Below are positions 11,946 through 22,359 of a stretch of DNA of 64,000 nucleotides, one piece after another (within the stretch, counting starts at the first letter, position 1; each line of letters starts with the position of its first letter). The notes beneath the pieces are model-generated. The model did no database searches. It saw only the letters and a list, made by a program, of their open reading frames with translations, and was not told where the DNA came from. This DNA comes from Mayamaea pseudoterrestris (taxonomy: Eukaryota; Bacillariophyta; Bacillariophyceae; Sellaphorales; Sellaphoraceae). The stretch covers positions 1-64,000 of the forward strand of contig BROI01000023.1 in NCBI GenBank assembly GCA_027923505.1, written 5' to 3'. A program made the position numbers and the translations under genes.

Positions 11946-13064
11946 ATGCTTCACCTTGCCGCGACTACCGGTAGCAACGCGACTCGACATGCGCTTCGGC
12001 CAATGGTTTCAAGCGTGCTGCAACGCGCGACTACCGCCAAATTCGTCTCGTCGCCCGTGACGAGACAGCAGTCATCATGGACCAAGTCGAGTTCATCATC
12101 GTCTGGCTCGCAGCAGAACCAGCGCCGCCGCTACCAAGTACAAGTTCCCGCTCTGGCGCAGCTCAAGCGACAGCAGCAGCAAGCGCTCCACCGCCCCCAA
12201 GTCAATGGCCAAGCCGTTCCCTTTCACATTTCCGAGCTCGCCATGGTGCAGCAGCAATCGCGCGCCAGTGGAACTCCCATGCTGGCTCCGCCGCGTCACT
12301 ACGAGTCCGACTTGGTGGTTGTCTTGGACATGGACGAGTGCTTGATTCACTCGCAGTTTCTCGCGTCGTCTCCGACTGTTTCGAGCGACTATGCGCATCA
12401 ACTGCTGCGAAACAAGACTTCTTACAACAATACGTCTTCGACTTGCACTGCAGTCGAGTCGTTTCGCTTTCAGCTGCCGCACCAGGGAGACACGGTTCAC
12501 GTGCATTTGCGTCCCGGATTGGCAGAGTTTCTGCACAAGGTGTGCGAGCGATTCGAGACGCACATTTTTACGGCTGCCAAGGTATGTATTCATGTATGGA
12601 GTGAAGAGAGTTACAGTATATGTCTTTAAGACTTAACTAACTCTTGCTTTTACTTTTACTTGCAGGACATTTACGCCAATCCTCTCCTGGACCACATTGA
12701 CCCGGAAGGCAAGCTTGCCGGCCGCTGGTTTCGAGAGTCTTGCGTGTACGACGCTAGTCGACGCGCCTACGTCAAGAACTTGTCGCACTTTAGACCACTG
12801 CTTGATCGGGTTGTCCTTGTCGATAACAACCCATTGAGCTTTTTGCATCAACCCGAGAATGGCATTCTCGTCAGCAACTTTTACGATGACGCCACGGATA
12901 CGACACTTGAGAGCGTCTACCAACTACTCGAGGAGCTTGACGAGAGCGGCGCTGACGTTCGACCCGTCCTGGAGGAAAAGTTTGGCTTGGCGAGTGCCTT
13001 GGCCGAGCTGACGAACGGTCCATCGGTTCGTCCGGCACCCGCGGCGGCTGCTGTTGCAGCGTAA
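11946..13064 (+). CDS. FCP1/SCP-type (HAD) protein phosphatase
   Basis: Exons 11946-12581 and 12666-13064 join in phase 0 across an 84-bp GT-AG intron (donor GTATGT, acceptor TTGCAG) to give 344 residues. The C-terminal two thirds is an FCP1-homology domain: the aspartate motif LDMDECLIHS at about 127-136, a lysine in YVKNLS (about 248) and the second acidic motif VDNNP (about 265). The family dephosphorylates Ser/Thr, classically on the RNA polymerase II C-terminal tail, although NEM1- and TIM50-like relatives act elsewhere. The usual DLDET threonine is cysteine here. The first 120 residues are Gln/Ser-rich and basic and could include an organelle presequence. Substrate and location are not decided by the sequence. 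It converges on the gene at 13494. Confidence 0.88.
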
Positions 13065-13493
13065 CTCAAGCCAACTGCTGACAAGGCTCCAAACAAGTCA
13101 ACAGACACACTGCTACTTGATCCACTCAAGCTACAACCCATTTCACCACAATCAAGATTTGACCACACGAGAATCATGCTTCATTTTCGCCCGAAGCCTC
13201 TTTTTGAGTCCGACTCTTTTTTCCCACCATGTTACACTTTTACATTGTTTCCTTTTTCCCTTTACGTCATCACTTCACACGCACTATCATCTACGTTTAC
13301 CTGCACTCTCTCATCACTTGCATGGAACATTCTCATCACACGTTATTCAATGACAATTGTAGTTTGAATGTTATTTTCTTTACGTTTCGTAGCTTATTCT
13401 TACAGGCAAGAGTAAACGTCGGGTATTCGTACGGAGTACGTTACTCAAGAGTAGCACTCACTCTAAGCAACGCCGCTAGGGTAGATACTCAGA
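13065..13493. other. Convergent 3' intergenic region
   Basis: Pyrimidine-rich plus-strand sequence between the stops of two convergent genes. Short frames are low-complexity Phe/Ser/Leu translations. Nothing supportable. Confidence 0.6.
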
Positions 13494-15149
13494 CTATGTA
13501 GAATCCTTCATATACGACGTAGTCTTCGTGCTCTCTATCTCTAACCTGCGCTTTCGTGCGTTGCCTTCATCAACAACCGATTCAAGAGCACGCTTCTTGG
13601 GTGTTTCCCGCGACATATCGCTCGATGTAAGACTGCCGGAATCATCACCGTTAGACAATGACGTTTGGCTTGGACTAAGTTGCGACTTGAGATGTTTCTT
13701 GAGCAAATGCCGTATCTGGGCGCTTGATATCCACGTCGTTGCCGTCGCTCCATCATGGGTCGCGAGAGGAACGACAGGCATACAAGCGAGCAAACTTAAA
13801 TCCAACTGAATGACAATCAATACATCCTTGTCCGAGACGACCGAGCAAAGTTGATCCATCGTGCGACGTTGAACTCCTTTGTCTTGCTTGATCATGCGAA
13901 CGAAGCGTCCGCAAACCGCCAGAACGTCGCTGAAGAGAGCGCGGATCAAGTATGAATGATCGTCCGGAGCCGCATTATTCAGCAAGCGACTCGTATGCTC
14001 AACAAGTCGACGGTAACTATCGTTGCCCGCATGGCCCCGAGTGCAGTAATGCAGTGCCGATTTGCACGTACGACCGACTATAACGTCCATCTGATTCAGC
14101 ACAACTCTCTCAAAAGCAGCCTCTTCATCAATATCAAAAGACAATCTCAGAGTAGCCGAGGCCAGTTTCGGCTGCTTCTTTGCCCGCTTGGTTTTTGTCC
14201 CCTTTTTCGCTTTTAGTCTTTTGACCACATCTGAGGTCTCACCTTCGCTCTTTGGGTCCGTCAATTCTCGGACGAGATCCGCCAGCTTTCCTTTGACATA
14301 ATCCAAATCGTAAGGAATATTCTTTGCCGTGATATTAGCAAAAGAACTTGCACCTTTTGGTACATACGTTATGGTTTCCGGCGTGTGCGTTTGCACCGGC
14401 CCGTCTGTGTCCTTGACGAAGTTGGAGGATGGCCCTATTCCCCGCGAGACTTTCAAGCCGGATTTTTCATCTTGATATTCATCAACCGGAATGCATTCTT
14501 GTGTCTTGCCATGAACGCGGCCAGTATTGTCATTTGCTGGCGAAGAAAATGGCGTCACAATGGTTGGCTTGCCTCTTACCAAGCTACGAGTGGGTTTTGG
14601 ATCGGTTCCATTATCCTTTACTGATAGATTTAGCTCTTTTCGAATAATACATCTCACTCTTGCATCGGGCAAAATGGTAAAGGTTGGTGCTCGTGACTTT
14701 GCTCTAAAGCACCCCAGGATAACGCGATGGCCCGAATTGTTCAATTCAAGGAAAAGTTTGTCGACCAAAATATTTGGATCGTCCGGCTTGACTGTTTCAA
14801 GCAAAGAACGATAGTAGACAATTAATTTTCTAAATTTGATATTGCCAGGGTGTTGTGTTAGTTCAATATTTCTCGCCGCAAATGCAAGATCTTGTTCAAT
14901 GATGATATCGTCCGCGCGCGGTATTGTCGTCACAGCCTTTGCCTTTGTCATTTCCCGATCCCTGCCGCTCGGCACAAGCGCAGCCGGCATCTTCGTATTA
15001 ACAGTAATACTGGCGTCTGTGGCGACTCGGTCAAGAGTCAATTTGCTGGTCGTGGCGCTCATGGTCAAACGGATTTTGGAGGATGACCCTCTTTTGCCAG
15101 TCATGGAGCGACGCGGTGCGAACCATTGCATTGGACCAGCTTGCGTCAT
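13494..15149 (-). CDS. DUF6824-like nuclear-type protein
   Basis: 551 residues from ATG at 15149. Residues about 80-165 resemble the diatom-expanded DUF6824 family: an HPGN motif followed by FRKLI, then a Lys/Asp-rich helix and NSGHRVIL near a basic stretch. In that family the consensus is HPGNxxFR plus a G-x-R-F/V-L element. The rest is Ser/Lys-rich, and basic runs near 290-320 and at the C-terminus resemble nuclear localisation signals. The DUF6824 biochemical role is not established. It is divergent with the small membrane protein at 15252 across a 102-bp shared promoter. The family call is by motif memory only. Confidence 0.7.
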   Translation of the reverse strand: MTQAGPMQWFAPRRSMTGKRGSSSKIRLTMSATTSKLTLDRVATDASITVNTKMPAALVPSGRDREMTKAKAVTTIPRADDIIIEQDLAFAARNIELTQHPGNIKFRKLIVYYRSLLETVKPDDPNILVDKLFLELNNSGHRVILGCFRAKSRAPTFTILPDARVRCIIRKELNLSVKDNGTDPKPTRSLVRGKPTIVTPFSSPANDNTGRVHGKTQECIPVDEYQDEKSGLKVSRGIGPSSNFVKDTDGPVQTHTPETITYVPKGASSFANITAKNIPYDLDYVKGKLADLVRELTDPKSEGETSDVVKRLKAKKGTKTKRAKKQPKLASATLRLSFDIDEEAAFERVVLNQMDVIVGRTCKSALHYCTRGHAGNDSYRRLVEHTSRLLNNAAPDDHSYLIRALFSDVLAVCGRFVRMIKQDKGVQRRTMDQLCSVVSDKDVLIVIQLDLSLLACMPVVPLATHDGATATTWISSAQIRHLLKKHLKSQLSPSQTSLSNGDDSGSLTSSDMSRETPKKRALESVVDEGNARKRRLEIESTKTTSYMKDST

Positions 15150-15251
15150 TAAATCGTGCGTTTTTACAAGACTGATCCGTCAGCTCGCGCGCCGGCCAAG
15201 CCAGGCGTCACTCGATGAACGTCGCAAAACCTCGCTCACCTGCCTTTGACC

Positions 15252-15542
15252 ATGGAGTCTTTCGCATCGCATTCCGTATTGTGCGTTCTAGTTTGCATCG
15301 TGCTTGCTGTCGCTGTCTACGTAGTATCAGTCTTTAATCGCAACAAGAAACCAGCCTTCGAAAAGATTGGAATGAGCTACGACAATCATGGAGAATTGCT
15401 GTGGATCTGCCGCAGCTCGGAAGCCAAGCAAGTTTTCACCATGCGAGCCGACGCTATGGGACGAGCGGAACGACGGCGGACTTGGACGGCTGGTATGGAT
15501 GATGGAGTCTCAAAACATTTGAAGCATTTAAACAGCAAGTAA
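15252..15542 (+). CDS. Small single-pass membrane protein, unknown
   Basis: 96 residues from ATG at 15252. A hydrophobic segment at about 8-29 (VLCVLVCIVLAVAVYVVSVF) is followed by a positive NRNKK stop-transfer sequence and then a soluble basic tail, suggesting a single-pass protein with the C-terminus in the cytosol. I do not recognise a family. The divergent arrangement and 102-bp spacing to the gene starting at 15149 argue for a real promoter here. Small size keeps confidence moderate. Confidence 0.55.
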   Translation: MESFASHSVLCVLVCIVLAVAVYVVSVFNRNKKPAFEKIGMSYDNHGELLWICRSSEAKQVFTMRADAMGRAERRRTWTAGMDDGVSKHLKHLNSK

Positions 15543-15892
15543 GAAGAATGGGGAATGAGGCGACGCAAGGCCTAAACCACATACACGACGTCATTCCCTC
15601 GTAATGCAAGCGATGAGAACCAGGCACAAATAATACTTGCTATGCGAAGGTTTTGCAACTTGATTTTGCGGCTTTTTATCCGTACCGATTAAGTAACTAC
15701 ATCGGCACTTGATCGATCAAATAGATTATTTACCAACCCTGACAGACTACCGACGGCCTACAGTACCGTCACGAATGCTTCACAATTAATGCGCACCCAA
15801 TTTAGCCTTTATTTATTTGTTACCGAATCAGCATTTATAGCGTCGCGTTAAAGACTAGAAACGACGTTTGCAACGGTTAGCTCGCAACGCAT
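15543..15892. other. Convergent 3' intergenic region
   Basis: 350 bp between convergent stops, AT-rich around 15640-15840. No gene, RNA or strong repeat seen. Confidence 0.6.
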
Positions 15893-17641
15893 TCACCGTC
15901 GAATCAGAATTGCGCCGCCTTGTCCGTTTCTGTCGCGTCCCTTGTAGACATTGTAGCCTTCCACTTGTAGCCAATCCAGCACGGCGGCTTCCAATGCGCC
16001 GCCCCCTTTTTGATCCGTCTGACTCCCAACGTGATGGCCGGTTCCTGTCACAATCCAAACGGAGCTCATCGTCTCTAGCTTGGCGGGCAGTACATTGGAA
16101 AGAACGGCAGAAAACGTCTTGGTTGATTGAAAGTGCAAATCAATCACGTCGTTTCGCCGAACTGACTTTAAAATCTGCAAGTATCGTTCCATGGGATCAT
16201 TGATGAAAAAGACGGACGAGTCTCGGTTTTCATGTGGATTCCAAAGGTTCTGAGGGATTGGTACGGTAGGAATGGTGGCTGGTTGCAGCCGTTTGGCCTG
16301 CATTTGATCGAGATTGGCAGGAGCAGCGAATGACGCTTGAGAGAAGCCTTGCGATGCAATTGCGGCAAATGTTGATTGTTTCTGTGCCTGGCTATCCGAA
16401 CATGCATAGTCATGCGATGCGATGTCGTCATGTATTCCTTCGCAACTATTAAAGTGCCGTCCATCGTCGTCAGTTTCGTGATCAAAGTACTCAATCTCAG
16501 CTGCTTTCTCTTGCATGTTTGCCAAAACATCATACACTATTTGTTTATCAAAGTGATGGTAGAACGGACAAGATCCTGCCTTCCATCGACATGAACCCTT
16601 GATCCAAAAGAGGCAAACCCCAACAACGTGACTAAACGCACAATCCGCACGATAGCAGCCCTTGTCCAAGTAGTGTCGGCAAACTTGAGGGGATGCCAGT
16701 GCCAAGTCGATCAAGTATTGCGCCATGGCAGGGTTGGCGTCGGCAGTCAGTGCAGCGTCGACGGCCGCAGCTCGAGCCAGTGGAAGATGCGTGTTCATGG
16801 CGACCAAGTATTCGACGCAGGAGTTTAGTGTCTCTTCATCGACAAATTGTTGCGGCTCCTGAACTTGCTCCCGCTGCTCATTTGATGAGTAGTGATGTGA
16901 GTCATATACGGCCGTGGTCGCATGTAGTGGCTGCTGGAGCAAGGTGCTGGTGGTTGAGTTACTCGTCGTTGTTTCGTCCAGTGACGACTCTCTGGAGCGA
17001 ACGCCGCCAACGGAATCGTAAAGAGACGCCTGACCTCCATGACTCATTTTTCGCAGTTTCGTTTTGGAGATTGTCGAAGCTGTGCCAAGTGGAGGAAACT
17101 CGTACTCGCCCAAGGAGGAAGCTGATGCATGCATCCTCGGAGAATTCCTTGTTTCTCCGACAAAGCCAGTCGGGGTGAGAGCTTCCTCCACGTAATGCTC
17201 CATGTCATCATCATCTTCTCCAAGCAAATCATTTGGAATAAGCGATTTGGCTTGCTTTGGAGAAAGCGCATCGACCATGGAAGCCTGAGCAATGGACGTG
17301 GAAATGTTCCGTTGCTGAGCAATTTCATGGATAGCTTGGTGAACTTCTTCCAAAGCCTCTAGCGCCGCTGGTTCGTCCAAGAGACAATGCTCCTGCACTA
17401 GCTCGAGCAAGGAATCCTTCAGATCTTGATCAACCTTGTCGAAAGACGGTGAATCGTCTTTATTAATGCTTATAGATGCTGTTTCCTCCGCATTCGCATT
17501 ACTTTCCAGCAGCAAACTCACCACATATGAACCGAGACTAGAGTCCGGATGGGCTTCTTCGCTAGCAAGCTTCTCCAGAATAGTTTGTGCTATATTCTCA
17601 ATGGATAAAGGTTTGTGAGATCCTCCGTAGTGAGTAGGCAT
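15893..17641 (-). CDS. CCCH zinc-finger and Smr-domain protein
   Basis: 582 residues from ATG at 17641. Two CCCH fingers lie at about 321-338 (C-x7-C-x4-C-x3-H) and 343-362 (C-x7-C-x6-C-x3-H). The C-terminal about 85 residues form an Smr domain with the DLH motif (about 501-503) and GTGHH (about 533-537). An EFPPLG motif sits near 181. Smr domains bind or cut nucleic acid, and CCCH fingers bind RNA. Plant CID5-7 and animal N4BP2 relatives pair Smr with protein-binding modules. An RNA-binding factor acting in mRNA turnover or quality control is the likely role (inference). TACCGGTA lies 18 bp upstream of the ATG. Confidence 0.85.
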   Translation of the reverse strand: MPTHYGGSHKPLSIENIAQTILEKLASEEAHPDSSLGSYVVSLLLESNANAEETASISINKDDSPSFDKVDQDLKDSLLELVQEHCLLDEPAALEALEEVHQAIHEIAQQRNISTSIAQASMVDALSPKQAKSLIPNDLLGEDDDDMEHYVEEALTPTGFVGETRNSPRMHASASSLGEYEFPPLGTASTISKTKLRKMSHGGQASLYDSVGGVRSRESSLDETTTSNSTTSTLLQQPLHATTAVYDSHHYSSNEQREQVQEPQQFVDEETLNSCVEYLVAMNTHLPLARAAAVDAALTADANPAMAQYLIDLALASPQVCRHYLDKGCYRADCAFSHVVGVCLFWIKGSCRWKAGSCPFYHHFDKQIVYDVLANMQEKAAEIEYFDHETDDDGRHFNSCEGIHDDIASHDYACSDSQAQKQSTFAAIASQGFSQASFAAPANLDQMQAKRLQPATIPTVPIPQNLWNPHENRDSSVFFINDPMERYLQILKSVRRNDVIDLHFQSTKTFSAVLSNVLPAKLETMSSVWIVTGTGHHVGSQTDQKGGGALEAAVLDWLQVEGYNVYKGRDRNGQGGAILIRR

Positions 17642-18052
17642 GGCAAGGTTTTATAAGGTACCGGTAGCAAGAATGAAGGTTTTCGATAATTGTCAGTTGA
17701 GGTGCAGCCTCTTCTCGTTTCACTTCTCAATGACCCTGGTTACAAAGCGTCAATATCTTGGCTAGAATACGGGGTTCCTAGTGAGCTTGGCAGACAGATT
17801 CTGACAGTCAAACAATGCATTCATGGGCAACTCCCGACAACGTTGAAAAGCACGCTACAAAGTATCGTTGCCATGCAGCCGCGCACCGCACCACTTCCAC
17901 ACTCCCATTCGTTCGAGGAGTACCGGTCGGATTAAGCAGCTATGATAGTGTGCCTTTGTAAACTACGGTAAGTTGAGTAGGCATGCAGTATGAGCATGCA
18001 GACTTGCGTAACATCCTATAGCTGTTTAAAATTCGCTCAAGGTTTACTATTC
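17642..18052. other. Intergenic region
   Basis: 411 bp between the 5' end of the CCCH-Smr gene and the 3' end of the STIMATE-family gene. It contains TACCGGTA (17659-17666) and GTACCGGTC (about 17922). A plus-strand frame at 17690 starts only with TTG and is not credited. Confidence 0.55.
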
Positions 18053-19060
18053 TTAAACAGACGTAGTTGTTGGTTGCGACTTCATTTCTACTACTCGCTC
18101 ATCTTGATCAGGCGAATCCGTTGGCGGTGCTCCAAATATGTTGTAGGCACCAAAGTAGGAGCTCCAGGGTGCTGGTTGGCCAAGGCCCGGTGCAGGTTGC
18201 TTTTCAACGTCGTCGTCTGCCATGAGCTTTTGCTTCTTGTCTTCCAAACCAGTCTCGTCGTTTTCAAAGGCTTCGCCGCTGTGATTGCTTGGTTTGGCCT
18301 TGAGAAACGAATCGGCAATCCAAAAGTAAATGACGTTCAAAAACCCTGGAAACAGAATCATGACAAAGACCAGTTCGAAGCGAATGTTGAATTGAATCGG
18401 CGCAAACAAAATAGCTCCAAGCCAAGCCAATTGATCCGAAAATAGCCACATGAACAGGTAAATAATCATCTTGACAATGGTCTGAATCAATAGCCATGCA
18501 AAGCATTGACTGACCCAATGCATCAAGCCATTGGGTCCAGTATAAACGCCGGAATGTTTCAGATGGGTCCAATCGCGCTGGTGCGCCACCTTGTCAAGTA
18601 GATTCAAGCAGATAATGGCAAGGACCAAGCCCAAGGTCGTGTCAATCAGATAAGACAAGCCGTACCAAGCGCATTGGTCGTTTAATACAGTGTCACCGCG
18701 AATGTTTTGAGAGATTATCGATGCGATTATCTAAAGAGAACAGTGTGAGTGGATGCGACTGATGCAAAAAAGGCAATCAAAGATTCAAAGTATTCCATGA
18801 CGTACCATATTGAGTACATGAGCATAGCACGCTCCGATACCCTGCTTTCCAATATCCAGGCTCCATGTTCGACAGGTTCTTCTTGGCACTTCGCGAAGTC
18901 TCTTCCAATACAAGGACAGCAATGCGCCGAGCGCCAAGGCAATCTGCACGAGGGCGGTGAAGAAGTCATTGCGATCATAGACTTTGCAATACTGCTCCTG
19001 CTGCTCGGCATTGTCTTCTTCATCTAACAAACGTGAGTATATTGAGTTGACTATAGACAT
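18053..19060 (-). CDS. STIMATE (TMEM110)-family multipass membrane protein
   Basis: Exon 1 18806-19060 (85 codons) and exon 2 18053-18730 join in phase 0 across a 75-bp intron (GTACGT...TTTAG), giving 310 residues. The family core is clear: KRLREVPRR, then RTWSLDIGKQGIGACYAHVLNM, a counterpart of the human FLDTSKQAIG signature, then several TM helices, FVMILFPGFLNV and WIADSFLK. The C-terminal about 65 residues are acidic and disordered. The human member is an ER protein that promotes STIM1 conformational change at ER-plasma membrane contacts, and fungal members are vacuolar. STIM is not a known diatom protein, so the local partner is unknown. The intron splits the conserved core. Confidence 0.87.
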
Positions 19061-20265
19061 GGCCGAAGATTGTTGGGTGGTCGAAACAATCGAAAAGTAT
19101 TTGCGAACGGCTAGCAGATGCAACGGCTTTCGTCGAGGCGAAAAGTGGGCCTCGATAGGATCCTAGCGCTAAATTGTCGCGTGATGAACTTTTAAATTTC
19201 TTGGCTATCTAAGGTAATGATTGATTGTATTGCTTTGTTCTTCTCGTCGACTCGTTGTCGACAATCCGATGTGTCGCTAAACTCGTTTCTCATGGCCGTT
19301 CGCAACGGAAGTGCGAGGCATCGGCGAAACGAGCGAGGCGGTCTCCGGCGCGCTGAAATAATGAGAGCGACATCGCAGCGGCTCCTAAACGGTTATCAAA
19401 TCCTGCGGGAGGTACAGGTACGTATCATAATCACGCTCACTAACGATTATATATTACGGAAGCATAGACGAAGTTTTCTTTGCATGCTTAGGAAGCTAAG
19501 CAATCAGCTTATCTGAGCAAGCACATTGTGCAGAGCGAAGTACTAATGTTGCAACTCCACTGCCTTTGTGCCGTGATGCTTTTGTGTTGACTACCGCGGT
19601 GTATATAAAGCGCTACTCGCAGTGCACAGCAACATTTGAACGAGAACAGACTGCCTACATCGTTAGCGTGCAGCCATTCGGAACGATAGCAATCCATGCT
19701 AATGTTTATCGGTAGCTAAATTTTGTCTCAAGGTTAGGCGATACTCGACAAAGCGTGACTCATCAACGTCTAAACACGAAACGTGTTCTAGTTAAGCCAG
19801 CCTCGCCCGAAAACTTCTTCATCCATGGACAGCCATCCGCATTTGTTCGATAGCCGCACAACCGACGCAGCGTCGAACCTCTACTCACTCATTGCATCAT
19901 TCACCTTCCCAATCTACTGTAAGTTTGCCGGCCGACTTTTTCGAAAGCTGCATTGTACAGAATTACAAATTGGGCGAACAAATTAGCAAGTCTTCTCGCT
20001 TGGCAAGTCGCTCGGAAGCAACGCGCTCAACTCGCCTATTGAACTTTTAAATTTGAAACGGTTACACGAGACACACACGGAACAAACTGTCGACGAGATT
20101 ATCAAATCAATTCCATCATTGCTGAAACAAATGAAACGTTGCATCATGTCTTGGCTAGGCGAAACGAACGAAAGTGCGAGCCGAAGGGCGAACGACAACG
20201 ACAAGAACAAATTGACTGCCGCTCACCTAGAAACCACAAGGTTTCGCCAAAGGTTTGCATATAGA
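19061..20265. other. Long intergenic region between divergent genes
   Basis: 1.2 kb between the STIMATE-family ATG and the PDZ-protein ATG. A TATA-like TATATAAAG (19602-19610) has no convincing gene directly after it. Plus-strand frames at 19217 and 20053 lack domain signal; the latter runs in frame into the PDZ gene and offers an alternative start ATG at 20131. Otherwise nothing recognised. Confidence 0.5.
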
Positions 20266-22256
20266 ATGCCTTTTGAATCAGGCTGCTCGGTACATATTGC
20301 AGCGTTGATGCTTTTTGCCGTCAGCAGCCTTCTATGGATCGTTCCATGCCATGCACAATCATCGCCTACATCACCCACATGGAATGCTCCAACTTGGCCT
20401 TCTCCCTCGTGGCCAGCGAATTCTCCGTCTTGGGCAAATGCTCCCTCCTTTGGTATGTAACGTACAGGATTAATAGCTGCAGTGTTCGCTTGCGACGTGT
20501 CATGCACAGATCTCACTCGCCGCAATTATCTTTCACAGGACGACAGCAAGTTACTCCATCGGTTGCACAAACACCGGAGCGTGCTCCATATTCGGACAGT
20601 ACTTCTTCTCCGACTATTGTCTCGAATGAAACCTTTTCACCGAATGAGAAGAACCAAACCATGGCCCCAACGAACTACACTGATTCGCCAACGCCGCAAC
20701 CCACAGTATATACGACTTCCGAGCCAACGTACATGCCTACAGGAACACCAACTATAGCTCTGACGACTGTGAGTCCGACGAATGAACCCACCGTCACGCA
20801 GACGGAGCAACCAACTGTTAGCTTTGGCGTGCCAACCTATCTACCGACTCTCAAGCCGACGCCAAGGCCGACGAATCGGAGAAAAACACCTTTACCGACA
20901 GTCAAAAATGACGACAATGACCCAACTCCCTCCGAGGCTCCAGTATCATCTTCGACGGAGTCACAAACGGTAGATTTGGTGTTGCTGCTCCAGTCAGTCA
21001 GTGATTTACTCGATGGAGAAACGTCAGATTCCTTTGACAGCGCCACGGCCCGTTACATTGAAACATCCATTTTGCAGCAGCAGAATGGAGTTGACAGTGT
21101 TTCCGTGGTGGTCACTCGTCTGGCGCAGCGTCTCATTACGACTGTGCCATCCAATGCTGACAATTCACAGCGGCGACTCTTGACGACTCGAGTATTGCAG
21201 AGTGATGCGTCGGCAGTGTATCCGCTACAAGTCATAACAACTGCCGAAGTAAATTACAAGTTGAACGAGTTTGAATCTATGCAAAATGACCCTAATGTTT
21301 GGGTCAGCAGTGCCTTCAACAGCCAAGCCAAGCGTGACGCCTATACGCAGGCGCTGCAGGCAACGAACGATCCTTATTTTAATCCAGTCAACGAAATTGG
21401 CGTCAAAGTTGATGGTGCCACTCCTGCGGAGGAGACTGACTTTGATGGCGAAGCTGCATCGGGCGATGACGAAGATAATAACAATAATAATCAAATGCTT
21501 GGTATTATTATCGGGTCGGCGCTTGGAGGCGTTGCCGTACTTGGGCTTGGTTTTCTTGGGTATCGCAAATTTGTTGGTAACGACGACGCGCAAGTTGATC
21601 CAGGCAAGGCACATTCGTTGAGCGGGCCTAGTATATCGCAGCACCTTGCGTTTCAGACGGAAATCCTTGTGGATGGCCAACGAGCCGATGATATTTCGAC
21701 GCTGGGGGATTTAACCATGTGGGGGCACATGGCAGTGAGCGACGGCCCCGGACGTGATGAGCGAACGGCGAGCCTTGGTGACTATGACTACGCTAAACAA
21801 TTTTTGCAGCAGAGGAACGGATCCAACGATACTGGCGATCATACTCATTCGGTTTCGGAATCCAACCCAGTATCGAGGGTATCCTCGAGTCAATCCGGCT
21901 ATTCTACCAAAATTGGATTGCCACCCATGAACGCATCAGTGTTTTCCGACGATGCGTCGTTCGAGCAGCAATTTGCGGATGGAGATGCCGTCGACGAAAA
22001 ATTTGAAATTAAAGTGCCGCCAGGTAAACTTGGAATGGTGATTGATACGCCTAATGGTGATGTGCCCATTGTTCATGCCATCAAGAGTGAAAGTATTCTT
22101 TACGACCAAGTCAAAGTGGGTGATCGATTACTGTCCGTGAATGGTATCGACGTGTCGAGTATGACAGCTTTGCAAGTCTCCAAATTAATCAGTTTGAAGG
22201 CCGATCAGCACCGTGTCTTGAATTTCCATCGCAGTGGACCTCTGAGGGAACGATAG
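20266..22256 (+). CDS. Secreted PT-rich, single-TM protein with a cytosolic PDZ domain
   Basis: Exons 20266-20452 and 20539-22256 join across an 86-bp intron (GTATGT...TTTCACAG, phase 1) to give 634 residues. Residues 1-30 form a signal peptide ending near PCHAQ. Residues about 31-55 repeat PTW/PSW, and about 70-185 form a dense x-P-T region typical of diatom wall-associated or adhesive proteins. A globular stretch follows. A TM helix lies at about 383-408 (LGIIIGSALGGVAVLGLGFL) and a PDZ domain at about 549-629 (GKLGMVID, GDRLLSVNGIDVSS). The predicted topology is PT-rich ectodomain outside and PDZ inside, suggesting a wall-to-cytoskeleton link or receptor. An upstream in-frame ATG (20131) would bury the signal peptide, so 20266 is preferred. 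Confidence 0.83.
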
Positions 22257-22359
22257 GGGGTCACACCTTTGCTACAGTTCCAATAGTGTAATAATAGTTG
22301 GTTGCCACATCATGACTGTTTTAAATAGTTGCGCGTACGAATATTGACATCTTATACAG

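Noticed and set aside
17690-17935. 81-codon plus-strand frame
   Set aside because: TTG start, no domain, and it lies in the upstream region of a minus-strand gene.
19217-19516. 99-codon plus-strand frame in the 19-20 kb gap
   Set aside because: Composition is not protein-like (Arg/Ser clusters), no domain, no orthologue recognised. It could be part of a transcript but is not supportable.
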